DNA of 64,000 nt. Origin: Palsa-744 sp963771085 (GTDB lineage: Bacteria; Actinomycetota; Thermoleophilia; Solirubrobacterales; Solirubrobacteraceae). Below the pieces are notes generated by a model. That model did no database searches. It was not told the DNA's origin and saw nothing but the letters and a program-made list of their open reading frames with translations. Below, one piece after another: positions 49,026 to 58,266 of this stretch. A program made the translations under genes and the position numbers. The stretch covers positions 1 through 64,000 of the forward strand of contig CAVYSB010000004.1 of NCBI GenBank assembly GCA_963771085.1, in the 5' to 3' direction. Each line of letters opens with the position of its first letter. Position 1 is the stretch's first letter.

Positions 49026-51658
49026 GAGGCCCCCTCGAGCTCGTCCGCCGCCGCCTGCTGCCAGCGCTCGTCACCGAGCAGCTCGAGCGCACGCCACGGA
49101 TCCTGGCCGCTCTCCCTGAGCGCCCTTTGGCGGATGTGCTCATCGCGCGCGGGGTCTGAGGTCGCGATCCAGTACTCGCTGGCTCCGACTGCGATCTGCA
49201 GAGTCCCCTGGCCGCGCGTTCCGTTCATCAAATACGCCGTCGAATACTGCCCCCGCACCGTCTGCAGCGCCGAGATCGCCTCGATCGCCTCGTCGCTCAG
49301 CGCGAGCGAGTCCTTCACGTAGGAGAGCTCGCGTGCCTCCTGGCGCAGGAACAGCCGCATCGCGGCGTTCGCGAGCAGTGCCTTGCCGTGTTCGTTGTCG
49401 AAGTCCGAGAGCTGCTGTGAGATCGCGATCAGCCAAAGCGCGTAGTGACGGCTGCGGCGACAGAACTCGTTGAACCACCGTCCTGTCGCGGGACGCTCGA
49501 TCAGCTTCCACGCCTCGTCGATGACCAGGAAGCTCCGTCCCGCCCACGCGTGTTTCGGGCTTCTGCCGGCGAGGTGCTCCCGTCGGGTGCGAGCGATCCG
49601 CGACTTCACGTGCTCACAGATCACAAAGAGCGCCGCCGCGGCCTTCGCCTCTGGGATGAGACGAGTGTCAAACACAACGAGGGGCGCGTCCTCTCCGATC
49701 GTTGTCGGCCGATCGGTGAGGTAGCTGTAGGGCCCGCCCTGCAGGTAGTTGTTGACTCGCATGGAGAGGTCTCGCAGGGCTTCGGCGATGCCGACCGATC
49801 CCTCGGCTCGCTCCGCCTGGTAGCGGCGGTCCAGCTCCTCCTGCAGGAGCAGCTCGCGGGGTTCCTCACCCGTATGGGCACAGCGCGCGTACACCTCGCC
49901 GATTGCCAGGCCGAGCAGGTTGGACTCGAGGTCGCTGAGGCCGTAGCTGTCGCGCCCCGCGTTGTGCTCGCCGAGCAGAAGAGCGTGGAGTGCCAGCAGG
50001 TAATCGACCTTCTCCGACGGGACCTGGCTCGCGTCCTCGACGTCCCAGGAGTTGATCGCGTGGCCATCGCCGCCGATCTCAACGGCGCTTGCACCCGAGA
50101 TGAGCGATGTCAGGAACGCAAAGTGCCCGGCCCGGTCGATGATGAACCCGCTCCCACCTTGTGAGAGCGCACGGCTCAGCAGGATGATTGCCGCCATTGT
50201 CTTGCCGGCACCGCTCATGCCGTTAACGAGCAGCAGATGGTTGGGATGCTCGGAGTCGAACGGATCGAGGCGCTCGAGTGTCCGGCCCGGAAGCGCGAAC
50301 CCGAGGGGGATGCCGTCGGGGCTGCCGCAGCCGCTGCCCACCAGCGGGAAGCTGTCACCGACGTTGCGGCTGACGTACTTGCGCGTTCGGGCGGCGGCAT
50401 CGCGTCCCAGCGGCAGCGTCGAGGCCCACAGCCTCTCCTGGGCGAACAGTCCATGGCTAACGCGCGCGTCGCATGCCATCGTCAGCTCTCGCGCGGCGCT
50501 GCCGGCCAGCTCGCGCAGCGCATCGGGATCGCCCGCAGGTTCACGCAGCGCGAGGTAGATGCTCACTCGGTATATGCCTGCCCCCGCCGTGGTTGCCAGC
50601 TCCTCTGTGAGCTCGGCGGCCTCCTCCTCGGCCAGGCGCGCGTCGGGGTCAAGCGGGCGCCCGCGCTGCTCGACGCCGCGGTTCACGCCGAACAGCCGCT
50701 TGTAGCGGCGCTTCTGGGCCATCCGCTCGCGGTAGCGCTCAGTCGCCTGAACGTGGACGCTCAGCGTGAATGGCCGCGGCGCCTGCGTCATGTGCATGAG
50801 CCAGCCGAGCCATGTGTGCTCCGGTGGGTGGGAGACGTAGATCACCCGCGCGAGCGATTGCCCGACCCGCAGATGGCCGGGTGTCGAGAGGTCGAGTGTT
50901 GCCGTGCATATCGCCGCCGCGAGCGCGCGCGCTCGGCGGGCGGCCTGAGTCCGCTGCTCGCCCGCGTGCACGGCCTCCACCGCCTCCGGATGCAGGAAGC
51001 TGGCCGTCGGGCTCTCGCCCTCGAGCGACTCCGGGTCCAGCCGGCCGTGGAGCAGGTCGAGGACCTCGAGCCCGCTCAGCGTCCGTGCGCAGACCCCGAT
51101 CGCCTCCAGGTCGCGACGGATGCCATCGATGTGGCGCAGCGAATCGCGTACGCATCGCTCATGCGCCTCCGCGGCGATCGGGACGGGACCCGGGCCGAGC
51201 CGGAGTCTCGGCAGCGCCCTCTGAGCCGGCTTCCACGGACAGACGACGAGGTGGCGCACTCGCAGCGGCGCAATCGCCGCTGCGCTGGAGCGGATCGACT
51301 GCTCGTGGGCGCCGCCAAGCCCCCGAATGGTCGCTGCGCGCGCGCGCTGGCCCGCGTCCTCGGCGGCTCCCGCCGCCTGCTCGCAGCGGTAGCTCTCGTG
51401 GGCGAGCAGCTCCTCCAGGTCCAACGGAGTCGCCTCGAGATGCAGCTGAAGTGATTGGCGGTCGGGAAGCCTAGCCGCGATCTGCGCGAATGCGCCAGAG
51501 ATTCGCTCCGCTTTCCCGGCGTCCATGCTCAGCGGATTGACGGCGCCGGTCTCCAGGTAGCGGACGTAGGTGCCATCGCCGGTGATGAGCAAGCCGTCGG
51601 GCTCTACGGCGCCCACGTTCAGCAGCTCTGCGGCGCTCCCTTGCGCTCGGCGTCTCAC
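49022..51658 (-). CDS. virB4: VirB4/TraC-type conjugation ATPase
   Basis: 878 residues; GTG 51658 chosen because it overlaps the previous stop (GTGA); GTG 51664 is close. Walker A: NGMSGAGKTMAAIILL (about residue 480). Walker B: RSFLVIDEAWKLIERP. Also DTRLIPEAKAAAALFVI and ISQQLSDFDNE (sensor-type). The N-terminal half is the helical/periplasmic-facing TraC-like domain. It drives assembly of the channel and binds VirB3/PrgI. Intact, a good phylogenetic marker. Confidence 0.92.
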   Translation of the reverse strand: MRRRAQGSAAELLNVGAVEPDGLLITGDGTYVRYLETGAVNPLSMDAGKAERISGAFAQIAARLPDRQSLQLHLEATPLDLEELLAHESYRCEQAAGAAEDAGQRARAATIRGLGGAHEQSIRSSAAAIAPLRVRHLVVCPWKPAQRALPRLRLGPGPVPIAAEAHERCVRDSLRHIDGIRRDLEAIGVCARTLSGLEVLDLLHGRLDPESLEGESPTASFLHPEAVEAVHAGEQRTQAARRARALAAAICTATLDLSTPGHLRVGQSLARVIYVSHPPEHTWLGWLMHMTQAPRPFTLSVHVQATERYRERMAQKRRYKRLFGVNRGVEQRGRPLDPDARLAEEEAAELTEELATTAGAGIYRVSIYLALREPAGDPDALRELAGSAARELTMACDARVSHGLFAQERLWASTLPLGRDAAARTRKYVSRNVGDSFPLVGSGCGSPDGIPLGFALPGRTLERLDPFDSEHPNHLLLVNGMSGAGKTMAAIILLSRALSQGGSGFIIDRAGHFAFLTSLISGASAVEIGGDGHAINSWDVEDASQVPSEKVDYLLALHALLLGEHNAGRDSYGLSDLESNLLGLAIGEVYARCAHTGEEPRELLLQEELDRRYQAERAEGSVGIAEALRDLSMRVNNYLQGGPYSYLTDRPTTIGEDAPLVVFDTRLIPEAKAAAALFVICEHVKSRIARTRREHLAGRSPKHAWAGRSFLVIDEAWKLIERPATGRWFNEFCRRSRHYALWLIAISQQLSDFDNEHGKALLANAAMRLFLRQEARELSYVKDSLALSDEAIEAISALQTVRGQYSTAYLMNGTRGQGTLQIAVGASEYWIATSDPARDEHIRQRALRESGQDPWRALELLGDERWQQAAADELEGAS

Positions 51659-52056
51659 TTCCACTGCCCTCCCCGCGTGAGACCCGGACGCGCGCTCCGC
51701 GTCTCGTCGGCCGGCTCCTGCTTCGCATCCTCGCGCTCCGCCTGGATCTGCACGCCTCTCGGGCCCCTCTCGGCGACTGAGGCCGACACAAGCGACCTTG
51801 CGCGCGCACGCCAGCGACACATATCGCCGAGCAGCGCCCCCAGCCGCAGGCCGCCACTCTCTGACACGTAGGTCAGCGCGGCGGGAAGACCGACGGTGAA
51901 TACACACAGGGTGATCGCGGGCTTTGCCGACATGTGCGCGACGTGCACGAGGCCGAGGACGAGAACGCCGTCCCCGATCAGCAGGAGCCATTGGCGGATC
52001 GTGAACCCGACGAGCTTCGGAGCCTCGTCGAGTGAGCGGAAGGTCCGGTGGATCAT
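51655..52056 (-). CDS. PrgI/VirB3-like membrane protein
   Basis: 133 residues. Two membrane segments after a short lead-in: FTIRQWLLLIGDGVLVLGLV and AITLCVFTVGLPAALTYVS. RTFRSLDEAPKLVGFTIRQW is the standard PrgI/VirB3 opening. The C-terminal tail is hydrophilic. It lies between VirB6 and VirB4 with 4-bp overlaps on both sides. Confidence 0.8.
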   Translation of the reverse strand: MIHRTFRSLDEAPKLVGFTIRQWLLLIGDGVLVLGLVHVAHMSAKPAITLCVFTVGLPAALTYVSESGGLRLGALLGDMCRWRARARSLVSASVAERGPRGVQIQAEREDAKQEPADETRSARPGLTRGGQWK

Positions 52057-53960
52057 GTCCGCCTCCCTGGCCCTGCCTCGCCCTCAATCCTCGGGCGCCC
52101 TGTTGAAGGGGTCGAGCTCGGCCCCCGCACCGGCCGCGCCGTGCCGGGCCCGGCGGACGCACGTCCGCCCCCCGCTCGCGATTCCTCGCCGCTCGTGGGC
52201 GCCGCTCGCCGCGAGGACCCCGCGTTCTTTCCGAGGCCGGCGCTCGGCTTCGCCGAGCGAGGCGCCTCCGGTGCGCGTGGTTGGGTCAGCCTGGATGATC
52301 CGCCCCCCTGATGTGACGGACCCTCCCGGGACGCGGCGCCGGGGCGTCGTGCTGGAGTCGATGTCGTCGCGCTCGTCCTACGCAATGTCTGTGCCCCCGC
52401 CGACGGCTTCGCTGCACGAGCCGGCGCTGTCTCTCGAGCGCCGAGTGCCGCTGTGTCGCCTGGGCGCGGGCGGGGTGCCCGCGCGCGCGCGCCCTTCGTT
52501 GCGGACGCCACGGCTCCGTCGACGGCCGCGGGTCCGGGCCCGCGCGGCGGCTTCGCGTTCGGGGGCCCGCTCGCTGGGCGGGCGTGCGACGTCGGCGACC
52601 TGTGTGAGCTGCTGCCCATCGCGACGATCGCCTCGCGCGGTGCGCTGCGCAGAATGCCCCACGCGCGCCCGACCCGCGCTCCCATGGGCGGCCGCTTGCT
52701 TGCCGGCGGGCGCGGCGGAGGCGTCGCCGAGCCCGAACGAGCACCGCCGCCCGCTGCTGGCGCGGTCGCAGCCCCGCCGAGGATCCCGGCCCTCCGCCCC
52801 ACGGACCCCAGGCCCCGCCGGGCGGCGCCGGCCGGCCCGCCCCGTGGTGCGCCCATGGCGCCCGCCGCCCTGCCCACGCTGCGCCCAAGCGATGGAACGC
52901 TCGCGACCCCCACGGCTCGCAGGCGTGCGTGCGCCAGTCGGACGCGCTCGCCGCCGGGCATCGCGCCCTGCGCCCCGCTCGGCGCCGGGCCTCTGAGGCC
53001 TCCTTTGGAGAAGAGGTGCCGTACCTCGCCGAGCATCATCAGCGGCAGCTTCACCGCCAGGACGAACGTGATCAGCCCGGCGAACGCGGCGGCGACGTGA
53101 CCCGGCAGACCGCCGCTCGCGCCGGTGAAGCTTGTGGCGTCCAGGCACAGCGCCCCCGCGGTTGCGAAGAGCACAGTCCATCCGAGCGGTACGAGCGCCA
53201 CGGCGAGCAGCGTGTCCGCCCAGCTGCGCGCGAGATGCGAGAGCTCGGGTATCGCCGAGACAGCGATCAGCGGCGGGCCCGCGACGACCAGCACCGCGAG
53301 CACGACCGTCAGGAGCACCTGCGCGGCGAACAGGCCCGCCGCGAACACGACGCCGATGATGACCAGGAACGCGCCGAACACACCGCCGCTGCCGGTGAGG
53401 AGCGCCCCGCCGAACAGCACGCCGATGATCCGCTGAAGGCCACCGGCGACAGCAGGCAGCCCGAGGATGCCGTGGGTCACGGTGTTGGTGCCCGCAACGG
53501 CCTGCTCGACGATCCATCGGTAGGCGACGAGGATCCCCGTGACCGACACGCACCGAACCACCGCCGTGGCGGGGTGCGCGGCGCCCGTGAGCCCGACGAG
53601 CCAGTAGCGCACGGCGCCGACGGCCAGGGTCACCGGCAGCAGCATCGCCCCGAGATAGGTCATCTCGCCCTGCAGTGCGCCGACATGAGCCCACGTGGCG
53701 GGGTCGGGCAGCGCCACGAGCTGCTGGATCGTGGCGACGGTGCCATGTTTGAGCCAGCTCGGAACCAGCGCCCCGGCGAGCGCGCTGAAAAACCCGCTCG
53801 CGATCGCCTGAATGATGGAGTGCAGCGACGGTAGCCCCAGGAACCCCGCGGGCAGGAGCGAGACGCCGGTGGACGCGGACGCCGCGGGCGCGAGCATCAT
53901 GCCGACGCCGAGCAATGTGGCAATCAGCGCACTGAGCTGCCTGAGTCTCCGACCGCGCAT
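52053..53960 (-). CDS. TrbL/VirB6-type polytopic channel protein
   Basis: 635 residues. Signal-like N-terminus (ALIATLLGVGMMLAPAASA), then about six membrane segments between residues 70 and 310 (GAMLLPVTLAVGAVRYWLVG, GAFLVIIGVVFAAGLFAAQV, LLTVVLAVLVVAGPPLIAV, VALVPLGWTVLFATAGALC, AAAFAGLITFVLAVKLPLMM). Residues 330-635 are a long Pro/Ala/Arg-rich disordered tail. This is the central inner-membrane part of the T4SS. Confidence 0.85.
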   Translation of the reverse strand: MRGRRLRQLSALIATLLGVGMMLAPAASASTGVSLLPAGFLGLPSLHSIIQAIASGFFSALAGALVPSWLKHGTVATIQQLVALPDPATWAHVGALQGEMTYLGAMLLPVTLAVGAVRYWLVGLTGAAHPATAVVRCVSVTGILVAYRWIVEQAVAGTNTVTHGILGLPAVAGGLQRIIGVLFGGALLTGSGGVFGAFLVIIGVVFAAGLFAAQVLLTVVLAVLVVAGPPLIAVSAIPELSHLARSWADTLLAVALVPLGWTVLFATAGALCLDATSFTGASGGLPGHVAAAFAGLITFVLAVKLPLMMLGEVRHLFSKGGLRGPAPSGAQGAMPGGERVRLAHARLRAVGVASVPSLGRSVGRAAGAMGAPRGGPAGAARRGLGSVGRRAGILGGAATAPAAGGGARSGSATPPPRPPASKRPPMGARVGRAWGILRSAPREAIVAMGSSSHRSPTSHARPASGPPNAKPPRGPGPAAVDGAVASATKGARARAPRPRPGDTAALGARETAPARAAKPSAGAQTLRRTSATTSTPARRPGAASREGPSHQGGGSSRLTQPRAPEAPRSAKPSAGLGKNAGSSRRAAPTSGEESRAGGGRASAGPGTARPVRGPSSTPSTGRPRIEGEAGPGRRT

Positions 53961-53966
53961 TGCAGC

Positions 53967-54329
53967 CTAGGCGATGATGCCGCTGAGCGACGCGAGGATG
54001 GCGAGGCCGACGATCGTGCGGATCGCGACGTCGTGCGCGCGCGAGTGGCCCGCCATGAACATGATCCCGACCACGGCGATGACGAGCCCCATCGCGGTCC
54101 CGCCGAGCCACACGAGATTGCCCTTGAGCTTGTCGACGAAATTCGATACACCGCCGATCGCTTCGCCTTTGAATGCGCCGGCCGCGTCGAGGGCGTGCAG
54201 GTGAGCGTCCGCCAGCAGCGTCAGGCCAGCGCTCGCGAAAATGATTGCCACAAGGCCGCACGCGGCCCCCAAGACACGCCGCTGCAGGCGCCGGCCACCC
54301 GGTGTGAATGTGTATGTTGCCGCCGTCAC
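53967..54329 (-). CDS. VirB2/TrbC-like pilin
   Basis: 120 residues from GTG 54329 (MTAATYTFTPGGRRLQRRVL); GAGGAGG lies 7 nt upstream, better than the earlier starts in the frame. Membrane segments: GAACGLVAIIFASAGLTLLA, LVWLGGTAMGLVIAVVGIMF and VAIRTIVGLAILASLSGIIA, as in VirB2-type pilins. Next upstream of VirB6, the normal place. Confidence 0.72.
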   Translation of the reverse strand: MTAATYTFTPGGRRLQRRVLGAACGLVAIIFASAGLTLLADAHLHALDAAGAFKGEAIGGVSNFVDKLKGNLVWLGGTAMGLVIAVVGIMFMAGHSRAHDVAIRTIVGLAILASLSGIIA

Positions 54330-54363
54330 CGGCGCCACCTCCTCGATCGCTGGTTCGCTCCAC

Positions 54364-54957
54364 TCATGGGGAGAAAGGTCCCCCTGTCTGCTCCGATTGG
54401 CCGGTGTCGACCGCACGTTCGGGCGGCGCGGATGCGGCTTTGCGAGGGAGGACCGCCTCCGCGTTGCGCGCCACGGGTGCCTGGACGGCTGCTGTGGCTT
54501 TCACCGTTTGTCGCTGCGATAGGCCCCTCGTCCGAGCCGCAGTCCGGCTCCGTACGCGTTGACCGGGCGAAGGCAGCGGCCTCTGTTTGAGCGGGGTCGC
54601 TGCGGCCGGGCTGCCGACGACGGTGGCAAGCGCGGGATTGGTCGTGGACGCTGTCGCTCGGCGCGGCGGATGCACCGGATGTCCACTGAACGCCGCGAGC
54701 GCGAGCGCGATCACCCACACGGTGAATGCCGCCGTCGTCGTCGCCAGTACCGGATGCCTGCTGCTCCATCCGAGCAGGCCTCTGGCAGCTCGCGTCGGCG
54801 CTGTCCGCGAGGATCTCGTGTGCGAGGGGCCGTGATCCTGGCGGCGCCCGGCGAAGATGTCGTGTGCGTGCTCGACGAAATCCTCATCCAGCCAATTCGG
54901 CTCGGCCGCCTCGCGAGCGATGCGGTTGCCCGAGCTCGACGGTTTCCGCCTCCACAT
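54364..54957 (-). CDS. Single-TM conjugation protein
   Basis: 197 residues from MWRRKPSSSGNRIAREAAEP; a start at 55011 (MPVSHSRVRDQG) is also open. Cytoplasmic N-terminal part with NWLDEDFVEHAHDIFAGRRQ, one TM at about 75-100 (VLATTTAAFTVWVIALALAA), and a Pro/Ala-rich outer part. It overlaps the PASTA gene; its reading frame is supported mainly by the TM and the acidic motif. Function unknown, perhaps a VirB8/VirB10-type spacer. Confidence 0.5.
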   Translation of the reverse strand: MWRRKPSSSGNRIAREAAEPNWLDEDFVEHAHDIFAGRRQDHGPSHTRSSRTAPTRAARGLLGWSSRHPVLATTTAAFTVWVIALALAAFSGHPVHPPRRATASTTNPALATVVGSPAAATPLKQRPLPSPGQRVRSRTAARTRGLSQRQTVKATAAVQAPVARNAEAVLPRKAASAPPERAVDTGQSEQTGGPFSP

Positions 54958-55525
54958 CTGCTGATGCGGTCCAACCCCCTGATCGCGTACCCGGCTGTGG
55001 CTGACCGGCATGCGAGGAAGCCGCGAGGTCCTCGTATCCGTGCCCCTCAGTGGCCGATGATGCCGCCTGCGGCGCGACGTCAAAGCTCTCTGCGCTGAAG
55101 GTGGCCGCAGGGCGGCGCTTGCGCGCCCGGTGAGCGTGCGGGCTCCGTGGTGCCCCATGATCGGACGCGGCGGCCGGAGAAGCGGGCGGCCTCGATTCCA
55201 GCGCAATCGCTCGACTCCCGTGGACGTCGGTGGTGGCGTCGCTCCCGGCCGGAGTAGGTGCTGCGACGTACAGCGTCACCATCCCGTTGCGCGCGAGTTC
55301 CTCGCCGGCCGCTGGCTGCTGCGCCACGATGCATCCGATCAGATCGGGATCGCCTCCGAACGATCGCTCGAGCCCAGGCCTCAACCCGGAGCGGCGAACC
55401 GCCTGCGCTGCTTGGGCGGCGAGGGCTCCCACATAGTCACCGACCTGGAGGCGCCCTGGGGTCTCGCCCCGGCCTGAAGTCTTCTTGACGCTGCCTGGCG
55501 TCGGTGCTGTGAGGGTGTTGCTCAT
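54884..55525 (-). CDS. PASTA-domain protein
   Basis: 213 residues from MSNTLTAPTPGSVKKTSG. One PASTA domain at about 30-90: LQVGDYVGALAAQAAQAVRR, PDLIGCIVAQQPAAGEELAR, GMVTLYVAAP. PASTA domains bind cell-wall fragments or beta-lactams; here the likely job is wall targeting of the transfer machine. No TM or signal is evident, so export is unclear. The C-terminal half is low-complexity and may be partly an artefact of the overlap with the next gene. Confidence 0.6.
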   Translation of the reverse strand: MSNTLTAPTPGSVKKTSGRGETPGRLQVGDYVGALAAQAAQAVRRSGLRPGLERSFGGDPDLIGCIVAQQPAAGEELARNGMVTLYVAAPTPAGSDATTDVHGSRAIALESRPPASPAAASDHGAPRSPHAHRARKRRPAATFSAESFDVAPQAASSATEGHGYEDLAASSHAGQPQPGTRSGGWTASADVEAETVELGQPHRSRGGRAELAG

Positions 55526-55610
55526 CGCCGTGTTCTGGCCGTGAGCGCAATCCGACGGCCATCGAGTTCTCCTGAGCCCTCGGAGGAATACTTGGCGGAG
55601 GCTCGGTGCC

Positions 55611-57343
55611 TCAGCTGTGCAGAGCGAGTGCGCGCCTGTAATGTGCGAACCGCGGGTCCTCAAACCACCCCGGCGCGGTGACGATCGCGGGCGGCAGGTC
55701 GCGATAGATCAAAATCGCGCGACCGCGCCCGACCTGTCTGAGCCACGGCGCCGGCGCCGCCTTCTGGTGAGAGACGGCGAGGCTCTGGCCCGAACGTCCC
55801 GTCGAGGCGTCGGCGACCGGCTCCTCGCCGAGCAGCTCAGATAGGTAGCCCGCGCTGGTGGGCTCGGCAAGTGGCGGGAGGAACAGTTGCGCGGTGGACG
55901 CTGCGCAGATCGCGTCCCGCGCGGCGCGGCCGTAGCGATGATCGATCTGTGCGATCGACTGCCAGATCGTCGCGATCATCACCCCGTGGTCGCCGCACTG
56001 TGACAGCCACGAGGACAGGTTGCGCACGGGCGCGATGTTTGCCGCCTCGTCCATCAGGATGAACAGTCGCGGCTCAAGCGGGCCCTCGCGCCGCGCGCGC
56101 GTCACCGCCGTCTCATAAACGGCCGCGAGGAGCGCGAGGATGACCGGCCGCAGCACCTCCTGGTCGTGGCCCGCCGCCACGACATAGATCGTGTTTGCCC
56201 TCCCGTCGAGGAACCCCTCGGGCGTCAGCCCGCCCCCGGCAGCGGCGGCGAGCTGTGGGTAGCGATAGGCCCGCAGGAGGTTCAACGCGCTCATGACCGT
56301 CGTCTCGCGGTTTCGCTCGTCACGTCGCCCCACCCCCTCGAGCTGATCAGCGGCCGCCGATGCACCCGCATCCTTCAGGACACCCACGGCGTCCGTGAAG
56401 TGCCGCGCATCGAGCCAACGAACGAGCCGCTCATGTCAGTGCGCGACAGCGCCGCCGCGTGGAGCAGGGGCGCGAGCATGCTCGCGGCCTCCTTGTCCCA
56501 GAACTCATTCGCGGCGTTGGCCTGATCGGGGTGCGCGGCGGAGGCGAGCGCCTCGCCGGTACGGATCGCGCCGGACCAGGTGCGTGCGGGAATCAGCGGT
56601 GTGAATGTGGCACTTCGCTCATCGCCGAAGGGGTCATACACGCATACCCGACCGCGACGCGCCCTCGACGTCACGGTGGCCTCATAGACATCGCGCTTGG
56701 TTGAGAGCACCACCGCGGGCCCGTCATGATCCAGGAGCCACGGCACCACATAGCCGCTCGACTTCCCGGCCCGCGGCGGTGCGATCACCATCGGCTGCAC
56801 CTCCACCTCGGCCGCCAACATGCGCCCGGCTCGCCCCCCGACGATTCCGAGGTAGGGGCGCCCCGACTGCGGAGCCTCGATCCAGAGTCGCCGCAGGTCC
56901 GTGGGTCGCGCCCACGTTCGCTGTCTGACCCAGCCCCGCTCGACGGCGCGGCGGCCGAGCGAACGCTGATCCTTACCGAGCGGCGAACCCGCTCGCCAGC
57001 CCGCCACGTGGTTGGCCACGCGCCAGGCGACGCGGCCGCCGATCAGCACCATCAGGCCGGCTACGGCAACGTAGGCCCACATGTCAGGTGCGCCGGCCCG
57101 CTCAGAGCGAACCGGGAACGCTCCGGCAGGCTGGCTCCAGCCCCCATGCAGCAGCAGCTGCCAGGTCGCACTTGCCGCATCCACGTCTGACAACCGCATC
57201 GGCGTGCGCAGGGACGCCAGGCACGCGGCCTGTGTCCAACACCACGCGAGTGCTCCGCTCAATACCGCTGCGCAGATCAGAAGGCCGGCCGCGAATGCCG
57301 AGAGGCGCAGCGGTGCTCGGACGCCGAGTGAGTGGATCCTCAC
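55611..57343 (-). pseudogene. VirD4/TraG-type coupling ATPase, frameshifted
   Basis: Frame 1 (57343 to about 56430): GTG start after AAGAGG, TM segments (FAAGLLICAAVLSGALAW; WAYVAVAGLMVLIGGRVAW), Walker A in MVIAPPRAGKSSGYVVPWLL. Frame 2 (about 56420-55611): Walker B in LFILMDEAANIAPV, ATIWQSIAQIDHRYG, C-terminal LIYRDLPPAIVTAPGW. The shift is near 56425 (SGSFVGS versus RWLDARHF). Together they make a full-length TraG-like coupling protein of about 575 residues. As written, the protein is split between the two nucleotide motifs and would not work. A longer start (57388) is also open. Confidence 0.75.
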
Positions 57344-57388
57344 CGGAGTCCTCTTCCGCAAGTCTCGCGGGGTGAGCACGAGAAGCAC

Positions 57389-57817
57389 CGCAGGTCGGGC
57401 GCGAGTTCCATTACCGCGTGTTGACCGTCATCCGCGGCTGACGGCCACCGGCAGGTCGCGGCTGCTTGCGCAACTGCGCAGCCATCCGAGATATGGCTCG
57501 CTGGCCGGAAGTGAACTTTGGTGGTCAGTGACCCCTAGCCGCGGGATCACTCCTGCGGCGCGCAGTGGGTGATGGACGATGCTCCAGAGACCGAGATCAC
57601 ATACGGGTCAAGGCCACCGCATAGGTGGATGTCTCGACCGCCCTCGCGGTCTGGTCGGTCGGTGGTGCGTTGTCACTAGCCCGATTCTCGACGCCGCCCT
57701 CTCGCGCCCGGTGCCCCGCAGGTGGGATTCCGTGCGTGCCTGCGGGCCTGCCGTCCGCAGGCCGGGCGGCGTCGTTGGGCTGCGCGACCGGCACCACCAA
57801 CACGAAGGAGATCCGCA
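57389..57817 (+). other. 429-bp divergent intergenic region, candidate oriT or replication region
   Basis: No gene is seen. It separates the minus-strand T4SS operon from plus-strand ssb/primase genes. Two adjacent small inverted repeats lie at 57616-57630 (CCACC-GCATA-GGTGG) and 57638-57653 (GACCGC-CCTC-GCGGTC). AAGGAG at 57805-57810 is the RBS of ssb. Transfer origins usually occupy such divergent gaps with nearby inverted repeats. Confidence 0.4.
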
Positions 57818-58183
57818 ATGAGCATCAATAAGTACATCGGCATCGGCCACCTCACAAAGGACCCGGAGCTGCGGGAGCTGAGCTCCGGCAAGTCGGTCTG
57901 CGAGCTGCGGATCGCCGTGGACGGGATGAGCCGCGGCGGGGAGGTCGGCTTCATCAATGTCAGCGTCTACGGCAAGCCGGGAGAAGCCGCGGCGCAGTAC
58001 CTCACCAAGGGCCGCCAGGTCGCGGTGGAGGGACGCCTCGAGTACGCCCAGTGGGAGACCGACGCTGGCGAGAAGCGCCACGACTACTCGGTTGTGGGCA
58101 GCGTGGAGTTCCTCTCCACTCCCCGCCAGGCGGGCGAGGAGGGCAAGGCCCCCCGCCGTCGCCGGGAGCCCGTCGCGGCCTAG
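57818..58183 (+). CDS. ssb: Single-stranded DNA-binding protein
   Basis: 121 residues. OB fold: NKYIGIGHLTKDPELRELSS, VCELRIAVDG, FINVSVYGKPGEAAAQYLTK, GRQVAVEGRLEYAQWE. The tail is short and basic (RRRREPVAA) and lacks the acidic DDDIPF-type tip of housekeeping SSB, so it is an element-borne SSB, probably for ssDNA protection during transfer or plasmid replication. Confidence 0.9.
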   Translation: MSINKYIGIGHLTKDPELRELSSGKSVCELRIAVDGMSRGGEVGFINVSVYGKPGEAAAQYLTKGRQVAVEGRLEYAQWETDAGEKRHDYSVVGSVEFLSTPRQAGEEGKAPRRRREPVAA

Positions 58184-58191
58184 CCCCGATG

Positions 58192-58221
58192 GCCCGCGTC
58201 CCGCTCTGCAGGGACGCGGGC
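58192..58221 (+). terminator. 11-bp-stem hairpin after ssb
   Basis: GCCCGCGTCCC (58192-58202) pairs exactly with 58211-58221 around an 8-nt loop. No U-tract. It may terminate or attenuate transcription between ssb and the primase genes. Confidence 0.5.
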
Positions 58222-58266
58222 TCGCCGGCCACGTTGCGTGCATCGAACCGAACCGAGACGCCAACC

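Noticed and set aside
50237..51454. 405-residue plus-strand open frame over virB4
   Set aside because: High-GC antisense shadow; virB4 carries Walker A and B in the other strand.
53125..53436. Plus-strand frames over virB6
   Set aside because: Low-complexity shadows of the membrane protein gene.
57722..57817. Longer N-terminus for SSB
   Set aside because: The RBS at 57805-57810 and the conserved SSB start MSINKY support 57818.
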